From assembly GCF_007644035.1 (NCBI RefSeq), contig NZ_VMTV02000291.1, positions 62,001 to 126,000 of the forward strand: DNA of 64,000 bases. The letters are read 5' to 3'. A program made the translations under genes and the position numbers. Position 1 is the stretch's first letter. Each line of letters begins with the position of its first letter. Below the pieces are notes generated by a model. That model saw only the letters and a list, made by a program, of their open reading frames with translations. It had not been told where the DNA came from and did no database searches. Of this stretch, positions 51,929-60,683 are shown one piece after another. Source of the DNA: Vogesella mureinivorans (lineage in GTDB: Bacteria > Pseudomonadota > Gammaproteobacteria > Burkholderiales > Chromobacteriaceae).

Positions 51929-53257
51929 TTACAGGGCTATCTGCGACACCCGCGCTACGGTTTCCTTGAAGCGCTGGTAGGTGTCGTCGTCTATGGGTTT
52001 ATTGCTGCGGAAGTTATCGACAAAGAACACCCCCGCCAGCGTGTGGCCGGTAAAGACCGACATGCAGGCAAAGGCGCTATCGCCGATATGGGCAAAGAAG
52101 GGGTCTTCGTACTTGCGTGCCAGCTGCGCACGGGTGGCCGCAGGCGCGTGGAAGCTTTGCGGCTTGCTGGCCAGCAGGTTAAAGAAGCTGCCCGGCTCCA
52201 GCGATACCGCCAGCTTGCGGATCGGGTCGTGGTCGTCCAGCCCTACCTGGTAACGCAGGCGCAGGGTGTGGGTAGGCTGGTCGTAACGCAGGAAGAAAAT
52301 GCGCTCCAGCTTGAGGTCGTTGGCAAAGTGGCGGATAGACTCGCGCAGCGCCACATCCAGCTGCTCGGCGCTGCTGAGTGTGGATACCGGGTTTTGTTTG
52401 ACCAGGCTGGGGAACGGGCCTTCCCGGTACAGATACGCCCGTGCGCTATAGGTGTAGCCAATGGCACGCGGGTTGCGGGCGATCTGCAAAATGGACTGCT
52501 GCACCACTTTGTGGGCGTCTTCCGGGCTGCAGCCTATCAGCTTGGCGGCGGCATCAATGCCCACATTCCACTGCGGCCGCCACCAGCCCTGATCCACCCC
52601 GTTGGCAGTAGCAATGGCCAGCTTGAGCAGCTGCTTGCGGCGGTTGCCCGGGCCGGTACCCAGGTTGGCCAGCAGGCCGCTTGGCAGTGGCATTTTCTGG
52701 ATGAAATGCTCCAGCAGCTTGGGGTATTCGGTTTTGAAAACGTCGGACACTTCCTGCAGCAGCGGGCCATGCGGCACACGGTTGCGGTAAATCAGGTACA
52801 GGCAGGCTGGCAGGTTGTACACCAGTGCGGCCAGGAAGCAGTCTTCGACTTTGTAGTCGTCCAGCATGGCCAGCCAGCCCTTGATGGTAAAGGCAGCAAT
52901 GCGGCTACGCCCCAGCCAGTCGCCCAGTGCGTCCAAGACGTCTTCGTCCAGCTTGCCACGGCTGACTTCCAGCACCGGGATATTGCGGTAGCGGGTATTC
53001 ACCGCCTCCAGCCCCAGCATCATCAGCATCTGCTCTACCGTGGGGGTGGCTTCGCTGCGCTGCAGGGCTCTGGACGCCCCCACGACCCGCAGCAGGTCCA
53101 GCAGCAGGAAGGGGTCGGACATGGTGAGGTTGGACAGGTCGGAAAACGCAATCTGGTCCGGGTGCTGCCCCATCATCTGGCGCACCTTGACTGCGGTGCC
53201 AGGCAGGATAGGCCAGCGGTTTTCAGCCAGGGAAGACAACCAGTTAGCTAGTTCCAT
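51929..53257 (-). CDS. HDOD domain signalling protein
   Basis: A 442-residue cytoplasmic protein. The N-terminal half resembles an HDOD domain, a non-catalytic relative of HD phosphohydrolases (ILPGTAVKVRQMM, SDPFLLLDLLRVVGAS, LVYNLPACLYLIY). The C-terminal part (residues about 280-430) looks like a GAF-like sensor (LERIFFLRYDQPTHTLRL; FACMSVFTGHTLAGVFFVDN). Such proteins take part in stress, motility or c-di-GMP-type signalling. Its start overlaps the end of the methyltransferase gene by 14 bases, and motB lies next upstream. Confidence 0.8.
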   Translation of the reverse strand: MELANWLSSLAENRWPILPGTAVKVRQMMGQHPDQIAFSDLSNLTMSDPFLLLDLLRVVGASRALQRSEATPTVEQMLMMLGLEAVNTRYRNIPVLEVSRGKLDEDVLDALGDWLGRSRIAAFTIKGWLAMLDDYKVEDCFLAALVYNLPACLYLIYRNRVPHGPLLQEVSDVFKTEYPKLLEHFIQKMPLPSGLLANLGTGPGNRRKQLLKLAIATANGVDQGWWRPQWNVGIDAAAKLIGCSPEDAHKVVQQSILQIARNPRAIGYTYSARAYLYREGPFPSLVKQNPVSTLSSAEQLDVALRESIRHFANDLKLERIFFLRYDQPTHTLRLRYQVGLDDHDPIRKLAVSLEPGSFFNLLASKPQSFHAPAATRAQLARKYEDPFFAHIGDSAFACMSVFTGHTLAGVFFVDNFRSNKPIDDDTYQRFKETVARVSQIAL

Positions 53258-53990
53258 GCGGGTGTCGCCAGATCAAGAGTTCTTTTTGCAAAATCCCCCC
53301 CAGCGGCAGGCGCTGGGCGGGCTCTTCAGTATTGATAGTGAATGTATTACTGACCAGCCAGCTATTTGTGTGGCATTTGTTTAAAAAATACTGCCACACC
53401 TTGTCCATCGGCGCTGGGGAAAGAAAGGCGTGAATCACGTTGTACTGCCCCCAGTCTTGCTGCCAGAAATTACCGTAGTACAGCCGGGCATTGGCCGGGC
53501 GGCCTGCCAGCTGGTGGCGGCAACGGCTCCACAACCAGGGCAGCATGGCGTTTTCTACGCCGGCCACCTCAATATCGGGCCGCAGGCGGGCCAGCGCCAG
53601 CACTACCCTGCCGTCGCCACTGCCCAGGTCCAGCACGCGGGCACCTGGCGGCAGCCACGCGGCCAGCGCCTCGGTACTCTCGCGGGATGACAGGTACAGC
53701 GGCACACGCTCGGTAATGGCATTGCGTGACACGGCGTAGGTGAGCACAAAGGCCAGCAGGTAAACCCAGGGGGGCAGCGCGAGCCACAATGCGGCCAACA
53801 CCAGCGGGCCGGCAACACCATGCAGCCAGCGCGCCATGCCGCGCTGGCGCAGCAAGCTGGCCAGTAGCAGCGCCACGGCTGCCTGCAGCACACTCCACAG
53901 CACCGGCTGCGCCAGCGGCGCCACAAAGTAGAACACCAGCAGCGCTGCCGCTAGCTGGATCAGCAGCGCCCGCAGCAGGGCTGCCAGCAT
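53244..53990 (-). CDS. Membrane-anchored class I SAM methyltransferase
   Basis: A 248-residue protein with two to four N-terminal hydrophobic helices (about residues 5-90) followed by a Rossmann-type methyltransferase domain: motif I VLDLGSGDGRVVLALA and later NVIHAFLSPAPMDKVWQ. The substrate is not evident. Its ATG overlaps the motB stop (ATGA), and its end overlaps the HDOD start, so motB, this gene and the HDOD gene form a tight operon. Confidence 0.8.
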   Translation of the reverse strand: MLAALLRALLIQLAAALLVFYFVAPLAQPVLWSVLQAAVALLLASLLRQRGMARWLHGVAGPLVLAALWLALPPWVYLLAFVLTYAVSRNAITERVPLYLSSRESTEALAAWLPPGARVLDLGSGDGRVVLALARLRPDIEVAGVENAMLPWLWSRCRHQLAGRPANARLYYGNFWQQDWGQYNVIHAFLSPAPMDKVWQYFLNKCHTNSWLVSNTFTINTEEPAQRLPLGGILQKELLIWRHPHGTS

Positions 53991-54919
53991 CAGTTAGCGC
54001 CAGCCGGCGCGACGGCTGCGGCGGCCTCTTTCGGGCTGCTGACCGTGGCGTTGCTCAGGTCGGCATCGCTGGAGATCAGCCCGTCGCCACGGATACGCGC
54101 CTCTGCGTCTTTGTTCAGGATCACGATGGCAATGCGGCGGTTTTCCGGGCTAAACACGTTTTGCTTGTTTAGCGGGTCCGCCGGGCCCAGGCCCACCACG
54201 CGCAGCACTTTTTCGTCCAGCATGCCGCCGGCTATCATCTCGCGCCGCGCGGCATTGGCACGGTCGGCGGAAAGCTCCCAGTTGGTGTAACCGGCGTCAC
54301 TACCGGAAAAACGGTTGGCATCGGTGTGGCCGGAGATACTGATACGGCTGTCGACGTCGTTCAGTTCGCGGCCGATGGACTGCAGGATTTCACGGGTATG
54401 GCCCAGCGGGGAAAAGCCACCCGACTGGAACATGGGGCGGTTCTGCTCATCGATGATCATGATGCGCAGGCCGTCCGGGGTCATTTCCATCTTCACCTGG
54501 TTCTTGAACTGCTTCAGCACTTCGCTCTTGGCCATGCTGTCTTCCATCTTGTCCTGCAGGCGTTTTTGCAGCTTGTTCAGCTTTTGCGCCTCTTCTTCGG
54601 CCTTGGCAGGGTCGGGGTTACCTCTTTTTACCAGACCGGCAGATTTGGTCAGATCGGTGCCCCCGCCTTTAATCACTGACGTGGATGCACCGGCCCCCTC
54701 GCCGCCCTGCAGCGCGGTTTTCAGGGGCGATTTGAAGAAATCGGAAATACCGCTAAGCGTACCTTGCGAGGTGGAGCCAAGCAGCCACATCAGCAGGAAA
54801 AACGCCATCATGGCGGTAACAAAGTCGGCGTAGGCAATTTTCCACGCCCCGCCGTGGTGGCCGTGGCCACCTTTTTTGATTTTTTTGACGACTATGGGGC
54901 GTTGTGATTCGTCAGCCAT
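53990..54919 (-). CDS. motB: Flagellar stator protein MotB
   Basis: Stator subunit that anchors the motor to peptidoglycan and carries the proton path. The 309-residue protein has one transmembrane helix with the critical aspartate at residue 32 (IAYADFVTAMMAFFLLMWLL, D32 as in E. coli), a plug-like linker, and a C-terminal OmpA-type peptidoglycan-binding domain (ISISGHTDANRF; SADRANAARREMI; RRIAIVIL). No motA lies beside it: the upstream side is a terminator and transaminase gene. The start MADESQRPIV fits the family; the ORF extends 58 codons upstream without similarity. Confidence 0.92.
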   Translation of the reverse strand: MADESQRPIVVKKIKKGGHGHHGGAWKIAYADFVTAMMAFFLLMWLLGSTSQGTLSGISDFFKSPLKTALQGGEGAGASTSVIKGGGTDLTKSAGLVKRGNPDPAKAEEEAQKLNKLQKRLQDKMEDSMAKSEVLKQFKNQVKMEMTPDGLRIMIIDEQNRPMFQSGGFSPLGHTREILQSIGRELNDVDSRISISGHTDANRFSGSDAGYTNWELSADRANAARREMIAGGMLDEKVLRVVGLGPADPLNKQNVFSPENRRIAIVILNKDAEARIRGDGLISSDADLSNATVSSPKEAAAAVAPAGAN

Positions 54920-55097
54920 GCTTGCAGCCCTTGTTATCGCGGGTAAACGGCGGGCGCGGCACTGGCCGGCATGCCCGTCGGTATGGTTAAACACTGCCGC
55001 AGCGTACGGCATGCGGCCAACCCTTATCTTACTACATGACTTGCAGCTGCTGTGCCACCGCACCACTGCCACACGGCATGCGCGTCGCGGCAAAACG

Positions 55098-55127
55098 GCA
55101 AAAAACCCGCCGCAGCGGGTTTTTTGC
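55098..55127. terminator. Bidirectional terminator after spuC
   Basis: GCAAAAAACCCGC and GCGGGTTTTTTGC flank CGCA. It closes the minus-strand putrescine operon and insulates motB. A one-mismatch repeat copy lies at 55012-55023 in the same gap. Confidence 0.9.
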
Positions 55128-55141
55128 TAGGCATTGGCGGG

Positions 55142-56521
55142 TCAGGCTAGGCCTTTTTCCTTCAGCTGGCGCTCGAACTCGGCCATGCAGCGGGCAGCCG
55201 TGTCGATCATCTGGTCTACCTCGGCCTTGCTGATCACCAGCGGCGGTGCGGACACGATATGGTCGCCGCAGGCGCGCATGATCAGGTTATTGGCAAAGAA
55301 GATGTCACGGCACATCAGGCCGATCTCGCCCCAGTTGTCGAACAGCTCGCGGGTGGCTTTGTTTTTCACCAGGGTAAACGCCTGGATCAGGCCCACACCG
55401 CGAATGTCGTCCACGTGCTCGAACTGGCTGAAGGTTTCGCGCCAGCGTTTTTGCATGTAGGGGCCGATGTCTTCTTTTACGCGCTGGACAATGCCTTCGT
55501 CGCGCAGGGCTTTCACGTTGGCGTGCGCCACGGCGGCGGCCACCGGGTGGCCGCTATAGGTAAAGCCGTGGTTGAAATCGCCACCGGCAGCCAGCGTGCT
55601 GGCCACTTCGTCGTTAACGAATACCGCGCCGATAGGCAAGTAGCCGGACGACAGACCCTTGGCGGTGGTGAAGATATCCGCCTGGAAGCCGAAATGCGTC
55701 TGGCCAAACCATTCGCCGGTACGGCCAAAGCCGCAGATCACTTCGTCGGCTACCAGCAGGATGTCGTACTGGCGGCAGATGCGCTGTACTTCCGGCCAGT
55801 AGGTGGACGGCGGCACGATCACGCCGCCGGCGCCCTGGATAGGCTCGCCCACGAAGGCGGCAATCTTGTCGGCGCCGACTTCCAGGATTTTTTCTTCAAT
55901 CCAGCGCGCAGCGGCTACGCCGAATTCTTCCGGCGTCATGTCTTTGCCGTGCTTGTAGTACCAAGGCTGCTCTACGTGCACGATGCCGGGAATCGGCAGG
56001 TCGCCCTGCTCGTGCATATAGCTCATGCCGCCCAGGCTGGCGCCACCGATGGTGGAGCCGTGGTAGCCGTTCCAGCGGCCGATCAGGGTTTTCTTCTCTG
56101 GCTTGCCTTTTACGTCCCAGTAGCGGCGCACCATACGGATCATGGTGTCTACCGACTCGGAGCCGGAGTTGGTGTAGAACACGTGGTCGAAGCCCTGCGG
56201 CGCCACGTCAGCCAGCAGGTGCGACAGCTCTACCACCGCCGGGTGGGAGGTCTTGAAGAAGGTGTTGTAGTAGGCCAGCTCGTCCATCTGGCGCTTGGCC
56301 ACGTCGGACAGGTCTTTGCGGCCATAGCCGATATTGACGCACCACAGGCCGGCCATGCCGTCCATGATCTGGTTGCCTTCGCTATCCCACAGGTAAATGC
56401 CGTCCGCACGGGTAATCATGCGCACGCCCTGCTCGTTCAGCGAAGCGGTATCGGTAAAGGGGTGCAGGTGGTGAGCGGCATCCATCTCGCGCCAGGCTGC
56501 GGTGTTACGTTGCTGCGTCAT
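55142..56521 (-). CDS. spuC: Putrescine/gamma-glutamylputrescine:pyruvate aminotransferase, SpuC-like omega-transaminase
   Basis: A 459-residue class III PLP aminotransferase. The PLP lysine is in TTAKGLSSGYLP, and LLVADEVICGFGRTG and YTNSGSESVDTMIRM are conserved. From memory it matches the C. violaceum omega-transaminase CV_2025 over its whole 459-residue length, an enzyme that uses pyruvate as amino acceptor and makes L-alanine. In this cluster it would convert putrescine or its gamma-glutamyl derivative to the aldehyde. It is the last gene of the minus-strand group after puuA. Confidence 0.9.
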   Translation of the reverse strand: MTQQRNTAAWREMDAAHHLHPFTDTASLNEQGVRMITRADGIYLWDSEGNQIMDGMAGLWCVNIGYGRKDLSDVAKRQMDELAYYNTFFKTSHPAVVELSHLLADVAPQGFDHVFYTNSGSESVDTMIRMVRRYWDVKGKPEKKTLIGRWNGYHGSTIGGASLGGMSYMHEQGDLPIPGIVHVEQPWYYKHGKDMTPEEFGVAAARWIEEKILEVGADKIAAFVGEPIQGAGGVIVPPSTYWPEVQRICRQYDILLVADEVICGFGRTGEWFGQTHFGFQADIFTTAKGLSSGYLPIGAVFVNDEVASTLAAGGDFNHGFTYSGHPVAAAVAHANVKALRDEGIVQRVKEDIGPYMQKRWRETFSQFEHVDDIRGVGLIQAFTLVKNKATRELFDNWGEIGLMCRDIFFANNLIMRACGDHIVSAPPLVISKAEVDQMIDTAARCMAEFERQLKEKGLA

Positions 56522-56555
56522 TTCTACTCTCCGGTAAACACCGCCTGCGGGGTCA

Positions 56556-56567
56556 GGGTTGGCCGCA
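56556..56567 (+). repeat. One-mismatch copy of the 12-mer repeat in the spuC-puuA gap
   Basis: GGGTTGGCCGCA between two genes of the putrescine operon; the first base differs from the consensus. Confidence 0.6.
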
Positions 56568-56596
56568 GGCGGCAGCGTGTCGTTATCGTTATGGTA

Positions 56597-57931
56597 TTAC
56601 ACGTGCAGCAGCAGGAATTTGCGTTCCCACGGGCTGATCACGCGGAAGTACTCGGAGAATTCCTTCTCCTTCATACCTACATACATCTTCACAAAGCGCG
56701 GGCCCAGGATCTCGGCGATATCGGTGCAGTTCTTCAGGCGCACCAGCGCTTCTTCGGTACCGTGCGGGAACTGGAACGGCAGCTCGTAGGCGTCGCTGGA
56801 CAGCGGGTCACGCGGCTTGATCTTGTTCACCATGCCCAGGTAACCGCAGGCCAGGGTGGCGGCCATGGCAATGTACGGGTTCACGTCCACGCCCGGTACG
56901 CGGTTTTCCACGCGGCGCGCCGCTGGCGAGGAATGCGGTACGCGCAGGCCCACGGTGCGGTTGTCGTAGCCCCATTCCACGTTGGTTGGCGCGGCGGTGT
57001 AGCGCGACAGGCGGCGGTAGCTGTTTACGTACGGTGCAAAGAACGGCATGCATTCCGGCAGGTAGTGCTGCAGGCCGCCGATGAAGTGCAGGAAGTCATC
57101 GGAGGTGCTGCCGTCCGGGTTGCTGAAAATGTTCTTGCCGGTTTCGATGCTGGCCACGCTCTGGTGGATGTGCATCGCACTGCCCGGCTCGCCTTCCATC
57201 GGCTTGGCCATGAAGGTGGCGTACATGTTATGGCGGAAGGCGGCTTCGCGCACTGTCCGCTTGAACAGGAATACCTGGTCGCACAGGTCCAGCGCATTGC
57301 CGTGCAGGAAGTTGATCTCCATCTGCGCGGTGCCGATTTCGTGAATCAGCGTGTCCACTTCCAGGTTCTGGGCGTGGCAGTAGTCATAAATGTCTTCGAA
57401 CAGCGGGTCGAACTCGTTTACCGCATCGATGGCATAGGAACGGCGGCCGAATTCGGCGCGGCCGGTACGGCCGATAGGCGGTGCCAGCGGGATGTCCGGA
57501 TCCGGGTTGGGCGACAGCAGGTAGAACTCCATCTCCGGCGCCACAACTGGAGCCCAGCCCTTGTCTTCGTACATTTTCAGTACGCGGCGCAGTACGTTAC
57601 GCGGTGCCACTTCTACCGGCTCACCGTCGGCGCGGAAAGCGTCGTAGATCAGCTGGGCGGTAGGGTCGGTGGCCCACGGTACGTAGCGCAGGGTGTTCGG
57701 GTCGGGCAGCAGAACCATATCCGGGTCGGTCAGGTCCAGCATGCTGTCGTCGGGGTAATCGCCGGTAACGGTCTGGATCAGTACCGCTTCGGGCAGGCGC
57801 ATTTCCGACTCGGAAACGAACTTGTCTTTCGGAACGATCTTGCCGCGTGCCACGCCGGTCATATCCGGCACAATGCACTCCATCTCGGTAATACGGTGCT
57901 CGCGCAGCCATTCAAACATTTGGTGACTCAT
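56597..57931 (-). CDS. puuA: Glutamate-putrescine ligase (glutamine synthetase family)
   Basis: A 444-residue enzyme of the glutamine synthetase fold that joins glutamate to putrescine with ATP. Catalytic-domain motifs are APEMEFYLLSPNPD (Glu metal ligands), GSAMHIHQSVAS and NRTVGLRVP. The N-terminal beta-grasp part is short (ITEMECIVPDMTGVARGK), as in PuuA/PauA rather than GlnA. Placement between puuD and spuC supports polyamine catabolism. AGGAAATGC precedes the start. Confidence 0.9.
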   Translation of the reverse strand: MSHQMFEWLREHRITEMECIVPDMTGVARGKIVPKDKFVSESEMRLPEAVLIQTVTGDYPDDSMLDLTDPDMVLLPDPNTLRYVPWATDPTAQLIYDAFRADGEPVEVAPRNVLRRVLKMYEDKGWAPVVAPEMEFYLLSPNPDPDIPLAPPIGRTGRAEFGRRSYAIDAVNEFDPLFEDIYDYCHAQNLEVDTLIHEIGTAQMEINFLHGNALDLCDQVFLFKRTVREAAFRHNMYATFMAKPMEGEPGSAMHIHQSVASIETGKNIFSNPDGSTSDDFLHFIGGLQHYLPECMPFFAPYVNSYRRLSRYTAAPTNVEWGYDNRTVGLRVPHSSPAARRVENRVPGVDVNPYIAMAATLACGYLGMVNKIKPRDPLSSDAYELPFQFPHGTEEALVRLKNCTDIAEILGPRFVKMYVGMKEKEFSEYFRVISPWERKFLLLHV

Positions 57932-57985
57932 GATGCATTTCCTCTATTTTCCGGTCTATGCCGGAAGGGTTTGCCGAGTACACGT

Positions 57986-58741
57986 CTATTGGTTTCGACG
58001 CATACGGCGCTCTCGGCAAGCGTCGCCGAAAGCCTTGAAAATCGCTTGTGAAGCCTTGTTGTCCCAGTATTTCCATTCCGGGTGCCACTGTACGGCGTAG
58101 GCAAAACCGGGGGCCTTGTCAAAGCGGTACGCTTCTACCAGGCCGTCTTCGGCCAGCGCTTCGGCCACCAGGCCATCGGCCAGGCGCTTGATGCCTTGCT
58201 GGTGAATGGAGTTCACCTGCACGCTGTCACAGCCCAGCCAGCCTTGCAGCCAGCTGCCTGCGGCCAACCTTACCGGGTGCGCCGGGCCGTACATGTGGTC
58301 CAGGTCTTGCGTATCCGGCTCGCGGTGGTCGTGCAGCCCCGGTACTTCCTGTACGTGCTGGTGCAGCTCGCCGCCCATCACCACGTTGATCTCCTGAAAA
58401 CCGCGGCAGATGCCCAGCAGCGGCACGCCTTCCTTGACCAGCATGTCGATCAGCGGCAGCGTGGTGGCGTCGCGCGCCTTGTCGTGCAGCGTGCCTTCAC
58501 GGCTGGGGGTGCCCTGGTAATGGTGCGGCTCCACATTGGATGGCGAGCCCGGCAGTAAAATGCCGTCTACCAGGTCCACAATGGCACGCAGCTGGCTGGC
58601 ATCGCCCAGCGAAGGGATAAGGATAGCCACGCCCCCGGCCCCGCCCACCGCAGCGGTGATGTACTTTTCACCTACCGCGTGAAACGGAAACAAGCCGATC
58701 TGCTTGACGTCGCACGGTATCCCGATAATGGGTTGCAACAT
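57986..58741 (-). CDS. puuD: Gamma-glutamyl-GABA hydrolase
   Basis: A 251-residue class I glutamine amidotransferase-like peptidase that releases GABA and glutamate from gamma-glutamyl-GABA. The nucleophile is the Cys in LLGICRGFQEINVVMGG; the catalytic His-Glu pair is in AVQWHPEW. MLQPIIGIPCDVK at the start matches the family; GAGGAAATC is before the ATG. It lies between ald and puuA on the same strand, 54 bases before puuA. Confidence 0.92.
   Translation of the reverse strand: MLQPIIGIPCDVKQIGLFPFHAVGEKYITAAVGGAGGVAILIPSLGDASQLRAIVDLVDGILLPGSPSNVEPHHYQGTPSREGTLHDKARDATTLPLIDMLVKEGVPLLGICRGFQEINVVMGGELHQHVQEVPGLHDHREPDTQDLDHMYGPAHPVRLAAGSWLQGWLGCDSVQVNSIHQQGIKRLADGLVAEALAEDGLVEAYRFDKAPGFAYAVQWHPEWKYWDNKASQAIFKAFGDACRERRMRRNQ
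58259..58270 (-). repeat. Exact copy of AGGTTGGCCGCA repeat (in puuD)
   Basis: Inside puuD on the minus (coding) strand, read as V-R-L-A-A, here with AGG and TTG codons again. Confidence 0.85.
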
Positions 58742-58755
58742 GATTTCCTCGTTTG

Positions 58756-59880
58756 TCAGTGCGCTGCGCGGGCAGCCACCAGCGGCTCGACATAGTCGTA
58801 GCCCAGTGCCTGCGCCACCGCAGCGTGGGTTACCTTGCCACGGCACACATTCAGGCCATGACGCAGGTGTTCGTTATCAGCAATCGCCTGTACCCAGCCC
58901 TTGCCGGCCAACTCCAGCGCGTACGGCAAGGTGGCGTTGGTCAGCGCCATGGTAGAGGTGCGTGCCACCCCGCCCGGCATATTGGCCACGCAGTAGTGCA
59001 CGATGCCATCCACAATATAGGTGGGGTCCTGGTGCGTGGTGGCACGGCTGGTTTCAAAACAGCCGCCCTGGTCAATGGCCACGTCCACCAGTACCGCACC
59101 CGGTTTCAGGTGCTTGAGCATGGCGCGGCTCACCAGCTTGGGCGCCGCCGCGCCAGGTATCAGCACCGCGCCCACAATCATGTCGGCCTCGCGGATGCTG
59201 TCTTCGATGTTGGCCGCATTGGACATCAGCGTCTTGATACGGCCACCAAACACCATGTCTATCTCTTTCAGGCGCGCCAGCGATTTATCCAGAATGGTGA
59301 CATCCGCCCCCAGCCCCATCGCCATACGCGCCGCATTTAAGCCCACCACACCGCCACCGATCACCACCACACGGGCTGGCGCCACACCGGGCACACCGCC
59401 CAGCAGCACGCCACGACCGCCTTGGGCTTTTTCCAGCGCATGCGCACCGGCCTGGATCGCCATGCGCCCTGCCACCTCGGACATCGGCGCCAGCAGCGGC
59501 AGGCCACCACGCTCGTCAGTCACCGTTTCGTAGGCGATGGCCACCGCGCCGGATTCCACCAGCAGCCGGGTTTGCTCCGGGTCCGGAGCCAGGTGCAGGT
59601 AGGTAAACAGCAGCTGCCCCGGGCGCAACATGCGACACTCCACCGGCTGCGGCTCTTTTACCTTGATGATCATCTCGGCCTGGGCAAACACCTCGTCTGC
59701 ACGGGCGGCAATGCCGGCACCTGCCTGCAGGTAGTGTTCGTCAGTAAAACCTATTGCCAGGCCAGCCTGGCTTTGCACAATCACCTTGTGGCCGGCGGCC
59801 ACCAATTCACGCACACCGGAGGGGGTAAGGCCCACGCGGTACTCATGATTTTTGATCTCCTTCGGAACGCCGATTAACAT
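58756..59880 (-). CDS. ald: Alanine dehydrogenase
   Basis: NAD-dependent enzyme interconverting L-alanine with pyruvate and ammonia. The 374-residue protein has [20 protein letters not shown] at the start with the substrate-binding Arg and Lys region, the NAD-binding [17 protein letters not shown] and the conserved His in YLHLAPD. In this operon it probably recycles alanine made by the SpuC-type transaminase back to pyruvate. It is the promoter-proximal gene of the minus-strand group; AAAGGAGT is before the ATG. Divergent from puuR. Confidence 0.93.
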   Translation of the reverse strand: MLIGVPKEIKNHEYRVGLTPSGVRELVAAGHKVIVQSQAGLAIGFTDEHYLQAGAGIAARADEVFAQAEMIIKVKEPQPVECRMLRPGQLLFTYLHLAPDPEQTRLLVESGAVAIAYETVTDERGGLPLLAPMSEVAGRMAIQAGAHALEKAQGGRGVLLGGVPGVAPARVVVIGGGVVGLNAARMAMGLGADVTILDKSLARLKEIDMVFGGRIKTLMSNAANIEDSIREADMIVGAVLIPGAAAPKLVSRAMLKHLKPGAVLVDVAIDQGGCFETSRATTHQDPTYIVDGIVHYCVANMPGGVARTSTMALTNATLPYALELAGKGWVQAIADNEHLRHGLNVCRGKVTHAAVAQALGYDYVEPLVAARAAH

Positions 59881-59960
59881 AGCTGACTCCTTTGGTGGTG
59901 TCGTGAATATTTAGCAGCACTTGTTTAAAAAAATCTACAACATGCTTGCAGTCACACACT

Positions 59961-60040
59961 GATTTTGACTATAACTTGCACACCTTGCAAAGAAATTTCG
60001 ATTTTGCAGCGCAGCAGTGCAGTAAAAAGTGGTCAAAATC
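59961..60040. promoter_or_regulatory. Inverted pair GATTTTGAC/GTCAAAATC, candidate PuuR operators
   Basis: GATTTTGAC at 59961-59969 and its complement at 60032-60040, spaced by 62 bp in the ald-puuR intergenic region. The extended forms (TGATTTTGACTA and GGATTTTGACCA) agree further. A DNA loop between them would shut both divergent promoters. Confidence 0.5.
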
Positions 60041-60090
60041 CTTATCATCGAACGTCTAAAATTATTAACATTTGGATTGGACAGGAACAT

Positions 60091-60636
60091 ATGGATGTTG
60101 GTGCACGACTCAGGATGGTTCGCGAACGCATGGGGCTTTCCCAGCGCGAACTGGCCAAACGGGCTGGGGTGACAAACGGCACGATCTCGCTGATCGAACA
60201 AAACCGTGTCAGCCCTTCCATCAGCTCGCTGCGCAAGGTACTGGAAGGCATGCCAATGACCTTGTCGGATTTTTTCACCTTCGACACCGAGCCACAACAA
60301 GCGCATGTATTTTACACCAGCGACGAATTACCCAACCTGGGTAATGACCAGATCCAGTTGCTGCTGGTGGGTACAGCGCACGAGCGGCGCGACATTGCCA
60401 TCCTGCGCGAGGTTTACCAGCCAGGTGCCGATACCGGCCCGGACATGCTGGTACACGAAGGCCAGGAAGGCGGCGTGGTATTGAAGGGGGAGGTAGAAAT
60501 CACCGTGGGCAGCGACGTACGCGTACTGGGCCCGGGCGATGCCTACTATTTCGACAGCAAGCAGCCACACCGTTTTCGTAACGTTGGCAACGACACCTGT
60601 GAGATTGTGAGCGCAAGCTCCCCGCCAACGTTCTAA
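60091..60636 (+). CDS. puuR: XRE-cupin transcriptional regulator, PuuR-like
   Basis: A 181-residue regulator with an N-terminal XRE helix-turn-helix (MDVGARLRMVRERMGLSQRE, then GVTNGTISLIEQNRVSPSI) and a C-terminal cupin (GQEGGVVLKGEVEITVG; LGPGDAYYFDSKQPHRFRN). It matches the size and layout of E. coli PuuR (185), the putrescine-responsive repressor of the puu genes. ATG at 60091 with CAGGAAC before it. It is divergent from the ald-puuD-puuA-spuC group and 47 bases from puuC. Confidence 0.9.
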   Translation: MDVGARLRMVRERMGLSQRELAKRAGVTNGTISLIEQNRVSPSISSLRKVLEGMPMTLSDFFTFDTEPQQAHVFYTSDELPNLGNDQIQLLLVGTAHERRDIAILREVYQPGADTGPDMLVHEGQEGGVVLKGEVEITVGSDVRVLGPGDAYYFDSKQPHRFRNVGNDTCEIVSASSPPTF

Positions 60637-60683
60637 ATCGCCTCCCAAGCGGGGCGAACCCGACACTACAGAGGAGAAACACC

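Noticed and set aside
55259-58051. A 930-codon plus-strand open frame
   Set aside because: It is antisense to spuC and puuA, has no ribosome binding site or family pattern, and comes from GC-rich codon bias.
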